From Chimonanthus salicifolius (lineage: Eukaryota > Streptophyta > Magnoliopsida > Laurales > Calycanthaceae): a stretch of 64,000 nucleotides of DNA. A model generated the notes under the pieces. It did not search any database, was not told the origin of the DNA, and saw only the letters and a program-made list of their open reading frames with translations. This document shows positions 11,726-23,490 of the stretch, one piece after another; within the stretch, counting starts at the first letter, position 1; each line of letters begins with the position of its first letter. Made by a program: the position numbers and the translations under genes. The stretch is from NCBI GenBank assembly GCA_013350335.1, contig CM023532.1, positions 32,737,708-32,801,707 of the forward strand, read 5' to 3'.

Positions 11726-12810
11726 CCCTTATCTATGCATACAATGAACCCAACCTATCTTTAGAAAATGATCAATGACATAGGATGACAATATGCAATA
11801 ATGTTGACATATGGAAAATGGTGTAGATAATGAGTCAAACCACACTGTAGGTGCCCTATTCTGCTTAAATTATTCAAATAATAATATCAATAGAATCCAA
11901 ATTTAAAGTAAAACAAAATTGACATGGGTCCAAAAAGGATCACTGTTGTCCTTAACCTAATTGACAAAACTTCTTTACATCCATGATTTCAACCTTCAAT
12001 CCACCACTCAGCCCTAATTTAAGATTGAGAACCATCATTATTTCCTTCTTTAATTCAAACAACTCTTCCTTGTCCCTGCCACTTCAGAGGATGAGGATCA
12101 ATTCCAAATTGCCATATATAGTGCTGTTGATGAAAAAAATGTTTTAAAAATTCAGATTCTGGATTGAATGGAAAATAAATGTCTTTGTGAAGTTAATCTA
12201 CCATTTTGGATATAAAAAAGATTATCTTGGAAAGGAGGTTTTGTGCTGAATTTTGGATAACTTGGCAGTTGGTTCCCATCATCTCTAATGATTCATTCAC
12301 AGAAATTAGAAAAGTCCACATGATATTGCACTACTCATGAAAAGATAAAAAAAACAAAAATTAAATTCTCCCAATCAGTATTTTAATGCAAATTTCAGTT
12401 CTCCTCCCTCTCCCACTAAGGTCAGAGTGATATTTAATGAAAAAGAGAGAGAGACATAGCATCACGACGAGAGTCAAGCCCGAGTCTGGAGACCCAAACC
12501 TTGACTGGCCACCCTAAGTGTGCATGGACATGGTCCATTTTAAAATTTTGCACACTCTTTGATACCTACAGATTGTACCACTATTTGTACTAAGCTCTGA
12601 AGGAAGCTTTGAATTTCTAGAGTTACTGGAGGAATATTAGCACCGGTCTCTCCACCTTGTTCCGCGGTTTGGGCCCCTAATGCTGCAACTTGATCGGCAG
12701 CTATAGTTTCTTGTTCAGCTCGCTCGTTCGGCAGCTAAAGTCTCTTGTGATGTTGCTTGAGCCACTCGTTCATCAACATGAGAAAGGTCCAAGTCATCAT
12801 TAAAAATTAA
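11726..12810. other. intergenic with a possible Gypsy gag remnant
   Basis: No intact gene. On the minus strand about 12560-12745 reads as an acidic, Ala/Gln/Glu-rich frame (AEQETIAADQVAALGAQTAE, then NIPPVTLEIQSFLQSL) that resembles the N-terminal part of plant Gypsy Gag polyproteins. It is short, flanked by stops and without other domains, so it is a relic at most. Confidence 0.3.
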
Positions 12811-12977
12811 ATGGATGTAGTTCAACTAGTTGCCTCCCGCCTCAAGAAGTAAGAGGTTGCGGGTTCGAACCCTCATGGCCTAACATTGGTGTCCCCTAAG
12901 GGTAGTGAGCTCACCTGTAGAGGTTTTACGCTGGGTATCCCACAATTTCCTATATGTAAATTAAAAAGAAAAAAAAT
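12811..12977 (+). mobile_element. tRNA-derived SINE, family 2, second copy
   Basis: Same order as the copy at 10080: tgtagttcaactagttgcc, gcgggttcgaaccc (B box), a tggtgtcccctaaggg block, gggtatcccacaatttcc, then taaattaaaaag and an A-run. The flanking match catcatta is short and offset, so the target-site duplication is unproven. Confidence 0.75.
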
Positions 12978-13654
12978 CAAAACATCATTATCATCATCAT
13001 CAACTATTTTCATTTAAAGTTTAATTTCATGTCCTTTATTACAGTTTTATGGTATGAAATTTGGGTATTAATTTATTTGTGCTCATCTTAATTAATCTAT
13101 TCCATTTTTTGACATATTATCCATCATTCCTATTGCACGTGCCTGTTGACGAGTCTTAAAGGAAAATATTATGTTAATCTCTCTTGGCCGCCAAACGTAT
13201 TAGAAATTTAGAATGATTAGAAGGGTCTCTCTCTCAAATAAGAAGGCAGACGTGGAAAAAAAGAGTCGGGATTTGGGATTGTGATGTTTTTGTTCCTAAT
13301 CAAATCTTAATTAAAAGATAAGCACTAAATCTGGAGATAATCTCGAGTCAACTCTAAGAATAATTGTACTTTGTTGGCTTTTCCCATTAAAGAATCATAT
13401 CAACTTCCATCAACTTTTCTCTTCTATTATATCCATGTACCAGTTTTAAACAATGATTTATATAAGTAGGAGAATGATCCCGTGTAATCTGAACCGTTTG
13501 ATCTTTTCTAGAATTATTGAATGGTGGTGAAACTTTATCCAATGAGTCACGCTCACCGATTCATCATCCAATCATATGTGGTATTTCGGAAGCAATCGAG
13601 GTGGGCCCCACATTGGGTTGGATAATTCTTCTGTTATTAGTCTCTTCTCTATAT
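12978..13654. other. intergenic, no gene seen
   Basis: AT-rich spacer without recognisable genes or element ends. Confidence 0.4.
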
Positions 13655-13665
13655 GGTCTTAACCT

Positions 13666-13776
13666 AAGAAGCATTGATACGGGTACGCGTATCGAATACG
13701 ACACGTATTCGATATGAGAATATGACAAATTTTGAAAAATTAAGATACGGGTGCAGCGAGATATGAGAATTAAAAA

Positions 13777-13818
<42 letters not shown>

Positions 13819-14174
13819 GTATATCAACAAAATAAATTCAGACATTTACAAAAATATTATAAATTCTACTATGAGATAAAAATTATTTAATATTATGAAA
13901 AGATATATATAATATGTGAATGATTATTGTGGTTAAAAAAATAATACTGAAAAGATATTTTTTTTTTCCCCTTTTCTCCCTTGCTGTTGTATCCCGTGCC
14001 ATGTCCTGTGTCCCGCCGTGTCCCTCCGTGTTTGCTGCCGTATCCAGGACTTATCCGTATTCAGAAAATATTTTATTTAATTAGATATGTATCCGAGCAG
14101 TATCCGACAGTATTCATGTCGGAAATGTACCCCATACGGATCCTCAAATAGTTTCGGAGTATCCATACTTCATA
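13666..14174. mobile_element. Mutator-like MITE with 11-bp flanking direct repeat
   Basis: The ends are aagaagcattgatac (left) and, reversed, atgaagtatggatac (right). The interior is dominated by tacgggt, cgtatcgaatacg and gtatccg phrases. The 11-bp sequence ggtcttaacct occurs immediately outside both ends (13655-13665 and 14175-14185). A 9-11-bp duplication suggests a Mutator-type transposase, although short hAT-type (8 bp) insertion beside chance matches is possible. The 509-bp element carries a (TTA)n microsatellite at 13778-13818 and no gene. Confidence 0.75.
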
Positions 14175-14485
14175 GGTCTTAACCTTTTGAAAGATTAGCT
14201 AATTTTGTGTTTATCAGGTGTTCAACTGAGTCTTCTTACAAGAAAGATATTTGCTGCCAACCCCTTCTGTTACCTCCCCATTTCTCTAAACAAAAACCAA
14301 TAGACAGATCTCTCATTCTTGACATGGAATAATGAGGAAGATACAATTGAAAATGGCAAAAGAGACAGTACAAGTAGCTCAGGCAATCTTTTCACCATCT
14401 CATTATCTACCTAATCAAAGCAAAACCAAAACCCTAATTGAGAGACCTCACCAATGCAACTAGACCTAAGAGGCCCAGCAATGGA

Positions 14486-14740
14486 TTAAGTGGGAGGTCT
14501 GGCATGGTGTTGTGGGTCTGGTCCACCAGGGCTAACTCTCTTGGACTCTTTCTCGCCCGTCGTCGTCGTTTCATCCTTCCTCGGCACAGGCTTAAACACC
14601 GCCTTCTCACCGCTGACTGATCCTACTGATGACCCAATTGCCTGCTTCTCCACTAGACTCCGACCAAGTCGTCGAGGCTCAGCTCCCACAAGCAAAACTA
14701 AGATCAAGGCCAAACACATCAATGCCTTCAAATTTGCCAT
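14486..14740 (-). CDS. CLE-family secreted peptide hormone precursor (copy 2, CLE5/CLE6-like)
   Basis: Intronless precursor of 84 residues from the ATG at 14740; a second ATG two codons upstream, at 14746, is equally usable. It has a hydrophobic signal (LKALMCLALILVLLVGAEP), a basic spacer with RRLGRSLVEKQ, then the CLE dodecapeptide RVSPGGPDPQHH at residues 68-79 and a short tail ARPPT. The dodecapeptide is the sequence I recall for Arabidopsis CLE5 and CLE6, a clade mostly linked to root and leaf signalling through receptor kinases; that assignment is from memory. The frame stays open upstream to 14896, but only the internal ATG places a signal peptide at the N terminus. It sits on the same strand as CLE copy 1, 11.4 kb away, consistent with a local duplication. 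Confidence 0.9.
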   Translation of the reverse strand: MANLKALMCLALILVLLVGAEPRRLGRSLVEKQAIGSSVGSVSGEKAVFKPVPRKDETTTTGEKESKRVSPGGPDPQHHARPPT

Positions 14741-14778
14741 TCTCATCTCTGGTGTGGAGAAGCATTGAGCATGGCTGC

Positions 14779-14789
14779 AATTTATATGC
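14779..14789 (-). promoter_or_regulatory. possible TATA box of CLE copy 2
   Basis: The minus strand reads tgcatataaattg about 35-45 bp upstream of the two candidate ATGs. This would give a very short leader of 10-15 nt, so either the leader is short or another element upstream is used. Confidence 0.35.
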
Positions 14790-15401
14790 ACTGAAGAAGA
14801 GCCCTCCCTCCCTAAATAAAGTAACAGTTGGATGCTAAACGTGCGGCATTTTTTTAAAGTAGTGTACTTGTCCTGTTCGGATAACGGTCGCTTCAACGGC
14901 CTAATTTGGATTAAGGGAGATCAACGTGGAGGATTTGTCCTTTGCTTAGAGCATGCAATTTTTCTAGCTTTAATCCATGTGAAATGAAGTGTAAATCTAG
15001 TCAGATTAATGCACGTCTGGCCACAAGTACACGTTCTGATGCTGTAAAGGCTATGTCTTTGTTTGAAGTGTCTCACTCTTACACGGAAGAAACCAGAGCT
15101 CGTGCCATCTAATCATCTCCAACTCAAATCCCCACCATACAAGACCTTTGCAATAAAAGATTAACAACTGAGATTAGCAATAAGAGATGACATTAAAGCT
15201 TTAAAAGAATATACAGATGACATGTAAATTTCAAGAACGAATTAAACTTAACAGTGTGCCCTATCGCATTGTTGATCTTTGCTTCTCCGACGTCCTGTAA
15301 TCGATCAATGGGAGATGAAGGCGAATGATGAGTGCCCGATGTGCGGCGCATCCGTGTCGTCCACCCAATATTTCAATTAATTAAAGAGAATTAACAACGA
15401 G
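14790..15401. other. CLE copy 2 upstream region and spacer
   Basis: No gene or repeat was recognised. It presumably contains the promoter of the minus-strand CLE gene. Confidence 0.4.
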
Positions 15402-15419
15402 GAATTAGTTACCTGTTAA

Positions 15420-15610
15420 CCCCGAGGGATTGGCCGAACGGTTAATAACATGCCTCAAGAAGTGAGGGTTTTGTGTTCGATTTATGCTCATCTTCAAAGG
15501 GCCACTCCCTGTAGCTTTATCTGGTGTGCGAGGATTGGAAGATTTTCACACGTCTCAAAGGATTAGTCAAGTGAAATGCTTAAACGCCTTCGGTCATTAA
15601 AAAAAGAGAA
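15420..15610 (+). mobile_element. tRNA-derived SINE, family 1, with target-site duplication
   Basis: Begins cccgagggattggccgaacgg (A-box region), has a B-box-like tgtgttcgat, the family body (ccactccctgtagctttatc, tcacacgtctcaaag) and an A-rich end. The flanks gaattagttacctgttaa (15402-15419) and gaattgattacatgttaa (15611-15628) match at 15 of 18 positions, consistent with an old target-site duplication. Confidence 0.8.
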
Positions 15611-15936
15611 GAATTGATTACATGTTAAGTATTCCTCCATCATTCTAAGAATGCTTGAGTTGGGGTTCCCTTGATTTTATGATTAAGTCCACTGAGCAGA
15701 TCTACAACCTACAAATAGAAAATGACTAAAGACCATTATACAAAATGTGGATGAAGATTAGTGGCTAGGATCCTCTACTATGGTGTAATCTATATACCGT
15801 ATTTTATGAAATAATTAATCTGATAGAAGAAAAGAAGACAAATAGAGGGTGGAAACAATCCAATCCAAAGAGTTGAAGGAAAATAATAGAGTTTTATGAA
15901 ATAGTAGCTACGATGAGGAAAAATAAGTTAAAATGA

Positions 15937-16116
15937 AGCCCAAGGGATTGGTCTGATGGTCAAGAAGCGGGGTCTTAAGATCGATTTACACTCAATCCCA
16001 ACAGGTCACTCTCCGTAGTTGTTTATCCGGTGTATGCAGAATTGAGAGGTCTTGACATACTCCAAGATTAGTTTAGTTAAAGTCATATTCGAATAAAACA
16101 CCTTGATCATAAAAAG
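15937..16116 (+). mobile_element. tRNA-derived SINE, family 1, with perfect 16-bp target-site duplication
   Basis: Starts agcccaagggattggtctga and ends ccttgatcataaaaag. The flanks are the identical 16-mer aaataagttaaaatga at 15921-15936 and 16117-16132, so this is the youngest-looking family-1 copy and the best guide to its true ends (180 bp). Confidence 0.9.
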
Positions 16117-16132
16117 AAATAAGTTAAAATGA

Positions 16133-17142
16133 CATGAACACATCCTAGAAATCAGAAACAACTCCAATGCGAAGAGTTTGGTCACTATGTAAAACGTATT
16201 ATAAAAAGAGGGATGTTGTCAAAGAAGAGGATTGAAGTTGTAAAATCTGATTTCATAGAATGTGGTGCTACAAAAAACTTGATTGTTAATAGTGTTGAGT
16301 GAAAAAGTAAAACTAAAAATATCGAGTGTAAATTGATAGGACAAATACTAATGAATTTTATTAATAATAATTACAATAAAAGAATTTAAAGGGGCCCCAC
16401 AAGAACAACTTGAGGATCCTATAGCCCATATTAAAGTTCATGTAATTATTAATTAGATATTCATTAATTAGTTGATAATCAACTCTGTCTCAATCAAATA
16501 AGTTAGCATTCTATTGGCCCCCCCTAAAGATTATCCAAAGAGAAGAACACGTCATCCGAAGGATTGCATTAGATCATGACATAAAGGAGTCAACCTAAGC
16601 TCCTAAGCTGAATTGAAAAAGGTCTATTTGGTTAAAATAATAAATTATTGATTAAGGGTTAATGCTTCAAGATAAGCACTGAAAGACTAAGGCTAAGACT
16701 ATGAAATAACTCACGGACTCTTAACCCCAAAAAGGTAAGTAGCCTAGTTGGATCTCGAGTGTAATTGGAAATCTTCACACCGCAATTAATTATTTGATTA
16801 ATTATCATTAATAAAGAGAATTTATTGTTTAAGCACACTTAGCTTTGACAAGGACATTAGGTCTATCCACTTAAAAAGTGGTGTGAAGAGGAGAGCTGAT
16901 GCAGAAATTTTGTTAGTGGTGTGATAGGTTAGTCTTACAGATACAGTGTAGTGGCATTTCTGCCGACAATGAAGATAGCAACAGCTAGAAAATGTGGAAA
17001 AAAAAAAACCTTTTGGAAAGTAGAACCATGATATAAAATTCTAGTCAACTCCGACCCACTTATCAATAGTTGACACATGGGTAACTTGTATTAGCTTCCA
17101 ACAGTTTCATATAAGTGTTCCTGACAGGCCAATCCCCCAATA
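16133..17142. other. intergenic, no gene seen
   Basis: AT-rich spacer; no recognisable features. Confidence 0.4.
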
Positions 17143-17150
17143 ATACTGAG

Positions 17151-17434
17151 TAGGGGTGAAAGTTGGGTCGGATTTAAACCTACTCATAAAACCCAATTTG
17201 AGAAATCAAGTGGATTGGATTGAGTTAGAAGAGAAAAACTCGAATGACCCAATTTGATGCATTCAAAAAATTTAATGTAGAAGTCAAATTTAGTCAGGCT
17301 AACAATTCGAATTAACACTCGGATTGAATCAGATCAGGTCGGGTTGAGAAATTCAAGTCGAGTTCAATAATTCTTTATATGAGTTGGATTACGTTTATTA
17401 AAATTCGATCCAATCAACTCGAGTTTCAACCCTA
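17151..17434. mobile_element. non-autonomous hAT-like MITE, second copy
   Basis: The ends are taggggtgaaagttgggtcg and, reversed, tagggttgaaactcgagttg, 15 of 20 matching each other and similar to the element at 8178. The 8-bp flanks atactgag and gtgttgag match at five positions, with three transitions, which fits an eroded duplication. It is non-coding. Confidence 0.65.
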
Positions 17435-17442
17435 GTGTTGAG

Positions 17443-20298
17443 TTAGTTGAATTGGTCTTTATTTAAATTAAGATTTACTAAAAGCTTTTTATTAAGTCAA
17501 AGTGGTGTTAAAAACTTTCTTTAAACTACAATCCTTTTGATGAGCCTAGGGTAGTGTTATCAACTATCCTTAATCACTGAGACAATTCGAAAAGTTACTA
17601 GGTGTCAAATAAATATGCTCTAGTATAAAAAAAAAAGAGTTAACATGCAGTATTTAAGGAAAATAAGTTCCGTTGAACCAATCTTTACTTGATGAAATAA
17701 AATAAAATAAATGTAATCAACTTACCAATGCACTTAACTAAGAACGAAATAAACACAAAACTTATTTAGTTAAATAAAAAATCACAAAGGAATTAAAGCC
17801 AGTCAATCGAACACTTACTTAAAAAACTTAGAGAAACTTCTTTAAACTTTGTTCGAAATTGAATTTTTTATTGAACTTCAACTCAGGTACTCCACATACA
17901 TTAACCTTGCAAATTTGAAACCCAAATTGACTAATTTGCTCCTCCACTTGCTTTGATAAGAAACACAACCCTCTTTCAGAATTTCCAATATGATGCCCTC
18001 ATCAACTTAAAAGTAAGGCTTTAATTTAATTTAACAATTAAGATTACTTTGGTAATGTGGCAAAATTGAGCAAGGTTCAATTTAATGGAGATTGATGAGA
18101 TGGTATCTCACGGTTTTCCACACGTAAATTCAAAAAAATAAATAATTTAATCAATAAAATCATCTTTTAAGATTAAAAAAGTTTAACAATGTCTAAGGGC
18201 ATGAGCTTAAAGCAATGGTGGATGTAACTTTCAATAAAGTCAATTTGATAAAGAATGTAATTCAATTTGGCATGTGGGTGTGTACTTGGAAGGGATAAGT
18301 GGTGTGATGGCAAGCGTCATTTTGAGATCACAAATTATTATTTTTTTTATCCTAACTTTTGATCTTAGGAAAATTTTCTACATAAATGACATAGATCCCT
18401 ATGAACCAAGACATCTTGGTAGACACCATGGTAAAAGGTGTAGGGATGGAGGGTTGGGTGGTTGTGGTTTAGGTATTTTCAAAACTAAATTCTTGATATT
18501 CTCCTCAATAAAACAGCATTAAATTAATAAGATAGTAAAGTTTCCATACCATAAACAGAATACAAATTTCATAAAACATGCAATTAATGAAAATTAAAAG
18601 AAAAAACCTACAAATATAATAAAAAAAAACTACTTTTTATATCCATATGAGAAAGAACAACTGTGCAAAAGACTACAAAAAATGCTATAATAGAGCAAGG
18701 TAATAAAAACCTATGATTCAAAATATAGTCTTGACTGTATCTTGCATTATAAGATTTAGATGTGGTTAGATCCAATTCCGTATATGAAAACAAACAAATA
18801 TTTAGATTTGGATTTGAATTCAGATCCAAAACTTAACAGATCTAAAATTTACATCGAATCCATTTATGTTGTAGAATATTTTGGAATCTCAAATTCTATT
18901 CATTTACATCCTTTTTGGTGTGCCCGTTGGTTGTACTCCGGTGCGCCACGCACACTCATGCCTACAAAACGATCTTGACATTTGAAGTTCAAAATCAATG
19001 GAGTTACCAAGAGGAAAGTCCCCAACTTCATGTTTCCTCAATCAATTCAATGAGGACATGACAACCAAAGACAGAAGGAAAAGTGATAGTGATTACTCAA
19101 TATCAACAGAAATCATTTTAAGACACCAACTCCCACTTGTTGGCTCCATCAACCCATACTTGCAAGATGGATGATCTGTAAATTGCAATCTGATAGAAGT
19201 GATCATACTTTTGAGGAGACATAAAAGGAGGTTCTCAACTCCAACAGGCAATGGTCACAAACTAATCCCTGCAAAAAAAAAAAAAGCGCTCTATTTGAGG
19301 AAAAATAACAAACCTTACTGAAATAAGCATAAAGCATAATGGAATGCTAGCTCACCCACTTTAGAAATGTTTCTAACTATGCAGATAAAAGGATAGAACT
19401 CCACAAATGAGGTTATATCAGTTCTATGATTCTTAAATCAATTTGTAAGTTATTGGCAAAAAGTAGATGCAGCTGATCTCAACCTGAGAGGCCTGAGACC
19501 TAACCTAAAAAGGTATGTGGTCCGAACCGAAGTTTAGACCTTATGGATCAGAGCCAGATCCAAGCCCCAAGAACCAGCTGATGCACTCAAAAGGATTTGA
19601 TGATCCTTCCTCACAAATTAGCAAAAGCATTCACTATAGGTAGGCCAACAAAGTATAAACTTCCAAAGAGCAGCACATTGACCATTAAACGGACATTTCA
19701 CGACTGTGTTTTAGGGCATATGGACCCAAATCCTAACCTCTAGCTGCATAATCCCAAAAGACCCAATCCAACCATGAGTTACAGAGTGGTGAGCTTTAAA
19801 ATTGTACCTCTTTAATGCAAACTGTGAAGATTTAACAAATATTGATGAACATTTTGTTGTCTAGATCCTCGGATAAATATTTGGATATTAGTGCAGATCA
19901 TGGTCTCCAGCACGTATGCTGATTACACAAGATTGTACAGAATCTGCTTTCTGCAAATGACTACCATAGCCAAGAATGTAGAAACGGCACTCACATCCTC
20001 AAAACTCCAGTTCTAGGTAGGATTTGAGGAATCTTATAAATATTGGATAATAATGACCTCCTAGAGTCCTAGATAACCATTTTTCTAAATGGACTTCTAA
20101 CATGAGAGAGATTAAAATAATTTGGAAATTAGTATAATATGGTTGCAAAAATAAAATAAACTAGCAAGTGGACCACATTCTGATTTCTGGCTCCTTTGGA
20201 CATGGTTCTGTACATGTTGGAGGGCATAGTCTGTTGGGTTTGATCCAGTTCTAGGTTTCACATGGTTAGCCCCAGCATCACCAGCAAACCTGATCTAT
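17443..20298. other. intergenic, no gene seen
   Basis: Long AT-rich spacer. A fragment at about 18101-18140 (tatctcacggttttccacac plus an A-run) matches the 3' end of the family-2 SINE. Short frames at 18274-18978 overlap on opposite strands and show no domain. Nothing else is recognised. Confidence 0.4.
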
Positions 20299-20635
20299 AT
20301 TACTGGATCTGATTAAGACCTGCATAATAATAGCAAGTATAATCTGTTATAGCCTAAGATACTCAGATGCATTATACCCAATGTATTGAGTAGCACGCCT
20401 GTATCCATGATACAGTCTACATACATACTTCGCAGAATATGCTTTAACCGCAGCCTACCTAAAAAATATTACACTGAATCTGATTCAGACCTGAATATAA
20501 TAGCAAGAACAATCTGTTATAACCTATGATAGTCAGATGCTTTTACACACCCAACATAGTGTCAAAACACATGAATCTTTGATACATACCCAACATATAT
20601 GCTTCATAGTAACTGTTTTAACCAACTCCAAGTCT
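20299..20635. repeat. imperfect tandem duplication, period about 168 bp
   Basis: Two diverged direct copies share the order ctgaatctgatt-agacctg, ataatagcaag, aatctgttata, cctatgata-tcagatgc, catgatac/tgatac, acatac, ttcatag/ttcgcag and gttttaacc. The first copy runs from about 20299 and the second from about 20467. Both are non-coding. Confidence 0.6.
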
Positions 20636-21652
20636 CTGGTATATTGACCCATAATAACTTTAGTACAGTTTCATCTTAAGAAATAAATAAAAGCCATGGA
20701 GAAAGAATACGGTGGAAACGGCGAAGGGAAACCTCCCATAAGGTAATCCTCTATCAAAGGTATATCTCTCTCCCATTCATATTCCATGTATTCGCTTGAA
20801 TATGATTTGGGATCTCATCTCCTCTTAGGGAAAAGAACAAAACTCATATCTTTTACCTTCACTAAGATTTTGGGCATTTAATGAATGGCAGCAAAATACA
20901 TCCATGCTATGTAGGCCACATTAATGTAAGTCCACAAACTACCCATAGGACAAAGGGAGACCAACCAGCAAATCACTCCAGCTCAAAGATAAGCCAACAC
21001 TTGCATATCCTTGCTTTGAGCCATCTTTGTCCACATATTGAGTAACTCCTCACATATCATTCATATCATTTTGAGAGTTATTCCTGCGCTTAAATGTATT
21101 TTACTTTTGTTATGGAAAAGATGTGTAGAGGGTCGGAGTACCCTTGAGAGAATTTGTAAAGGGTGGGAGCTACCCTTTGAAGAAGAAGTAGGAAAGGGTC
21201 GGGGGGACCCTGATGAGGAAGAAAAAAGGTCATTCTCGAGCCCAGAAAGAGAAAGGGATAAAAAGTTGTCCTCGGACCCTATAGAGGAGGACTAGGAGGT
21301 TAGTCCCGATCCTGGAAAGGGACCCCATGGGATTTGGGTTGATGGTGTAACGATTTATTCTCCACCCGTAAGGAGAATGGAGTAGTGGAGGTAATCCTTA
21401 GGCACGGCTTGAGGCGAGGATGTAGGCCCGGCATGCCGAACCTCGTTAAATGCTTGTGACAACACTCCATTTCTTCTCATCTCCTCTTTTTATGGTTGTG
21501 AATGTTTTATCTCCATCTCTCCTCATCTCCTCTATGTGATTGTTGTGTCCAATCTCTATATCCTCTCATCTCCTCTATGTGAATGTACAAATTAATCATA
21601 TTGTTTTATCTTATGCTAATATATTTTCTAAATTTATTTGTTATTTACATTA
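20636..21652. other. intergenic with LTR-retrotransposon remnant
   Basis: No gene. About 21330-21470 contains taggcacggcttgaggcgag, gatgtaggcc and gaacctcgttaaatgcttgtg. This resembles the conserved near-3' sequence of plant Copia LTRs (gtaggt...gaaccacgttaaat...cttgtg). LTR ends and coding parts are not recognisable. Confidence 0.4.
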
Positions 21653-22869
21653 TGGGTAGTTTTATATTTAAAATGTAAAAATGTTTTTGGATACACTTTC
21701 TTCGGTTTACTATTTTACCCTTGGGGACTTCTCTCTTTCTTATCTTGTCTCTCCTTTCAGCCTGGGTCTGTTCGTGCACAACAGAGATGGTTAGGCGAAG
21801 GGCAACAGAGAGAATAGGAGAAAAGAAAGGGGGTTTTGAGATTGGGATGGAGGACTGAAGGCGGCAGTAGGGGATGAAGTCAAGTTGGGAGGACAGTAGT
21901 AAAGGTGTGGGTGTTTGATGTAGCACGTGAGAGTTTCTCACGTGGTAAGGAGTCTTCTCCTCCCAAACGACTTCCTTTCTGCCATTTCCCATACAGACTC
22001 TCCTCCCAAACCCAGCCACGACTCTCTCCCAACTGACTCCTCCAACGTTGCTGCTGTCTCCTACACAGCAACGGAACAGGATCCCTTACCTGTTCATAAA
22101 AGGACCTCTTGGGTTCAAGATGGAACCGATTCGATTGACAGTGAGAACTCTGAACTTCCTTGTTTCTCTTCTCCTTCTTTCTTTCTTTTTCTTCTTCTTT
22201 CCCTCTTCTCTCTTCTCTTCCCTTCCACAGCTTCCTACTCAGGGACGGTGAACCCTGTGATTCTCCCCTTTCTCTTCTTCTCCTTCTGCTTTCCCTTCTC
22301 TTCTTATTTTCCTCTCCTGCAACCAGCAGGGAACGGTGAGTCCCTGAGTGCATCCAGAGCTTCGTCCAGCAGCGTCTCTGCTGTCCAAGCAATCAGCAGC
22401 CACCTCTGCATCCTTCTAGTCTTCCGCCGAGGCCAGCTGAGCACTCTTTCAGCCGGCCCGTGCGGGCTGTCGTCCCAGCTACTATCCATTCGTTCACAGC
22501 ACTGTTCTGCGCTGCATCCCCTGCTGCCTTTGCCCGAAGGAAAGAAAGAAAGGGAAAAGGAAATTGGGAAATCTCGGGAATCGGTGGTTTCCATCTTCGT
22601 CTCTTGCTTGATTTCATCTTCTTCGTTCCTCTGGGTTTCCAAAAACGCAGAGGCTTCATTTACTTGCATGTGTTGCATCACTGTGCGAACAGACAGTGTC
22701 CGGCCTTCTCCAACGACAGAGAGGACAGAGGAAACTCCGGCGAGAGCACGAAAAGAGAGAGAACAGTGATGCACAGAAATCGCGAGTCTCTTGGAAAGAG
22801 AGAAGTCTCCAAGGGTAAAATACAGTGTATTCAAAAACATTTTTACAGTGTAAATATAAATATCCAACT
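21653..22869. mobile_element. Pack-MULE-like element with long inverted repeats and GC-rich gene-like interior
   Basis: The left end (about 21653-21745) and right end (about 22785-22869) are inverted copies. Both contain tgtaaaaatgttttt, then tattttacccttgg and gacttctctcttt in the same order. Weaker matches continue inward (tctgttcgtgcaca on the left, tctgttcgcacag on the right reversed). The interior, especially 22320-22560, is markedly GC-richer than the surrounding AT-rich DNA. It looks like exon or 5'-UTR sequence, with overlapping open frames of 280, 221 and 170 codons on both strands. Long terminal repeats around captured GC-rich gene pieces are the hallmark of Pack-MULEs. I recognise no transposase or source gene, and no clean 9-bp duplication could be placed. 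Confidence 0.55.
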
Positions 22870-23490
22870 TTATAAGCTTGACCGAGATTAACACAACCCG
22901 TCTTGACATGGCTCGTGATCTCTGCATACAGTTGTTCGTCTCCCTCTTTCGACTACAGGGGACTTTCAATTCTGCAGCTCAACCCTGCCCTAGTATCCTA
23001 GAACATGGGAGCATGCAGACACACAAACATTACATGAAAATTAGGTTCTAGAAGAATACATAATCCAAGCTAACGGGTGCAGACAAGCCAGATAAAACAA
23101 ACTAATGATGATATATGATTCTTAGAGAAGCCCAACAAAAGGCGTGAGTATGTTTGTATAACTTGCACAGTGAAGTGGACAACCATGTCCTGCCAATGTA
23201 CATACAAGGTGGAAAACTATGTCCAACTTATGAGGACAGAAACATCCAAGCATAAGAAAATACTTGACAAGAGAATAACCCCAGCACACTCAGAAAGAGA
23301 CACCAAAAGCAAGGGAAAAAAGTGATCTCTAACAGCCAAAGGAGTCACAGCTCTAATTATTTATTTTGAAATCAGGTCCATTCCAATAATGGCACAGAAT
23401 ACTAGAACTAGATGGCCTATGCATCAGATTTAATTGCAGAAAAAATTACAGCAACAAGGCATGTCAGTACACTACAAAACATACCAAGAG
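22870..23490. other. 3' flank of the SPD1-like gene
   Basis: Contains the presumed 3' UTR of the minus-strand gene that ends at 23491. No other feature was recognised. Confidence 0.4.

Noticed and set aside
13564..13845. 93-codon minus-strand frame with a poly-Asn run
   Set aside because: The Asn run is the translated (TTA)n microsatellite inside a MITE.
14741..14896. Longer N terminus for CLE copy 2
   Set aside because: Upstream in-frame codons would bury the signal peptide. A TATA-like motif also lies inside this stretch.
21927..22769. Longest open frame in the window (280 codons, plus strand) as a protein gene
   Set aside because: It lies wholly inside an inverted-repeat element, overlaps similarly long frames on the other strand, is compositionally Ser/Phe/Leu biased from CT-rich DNA and shows no domain.
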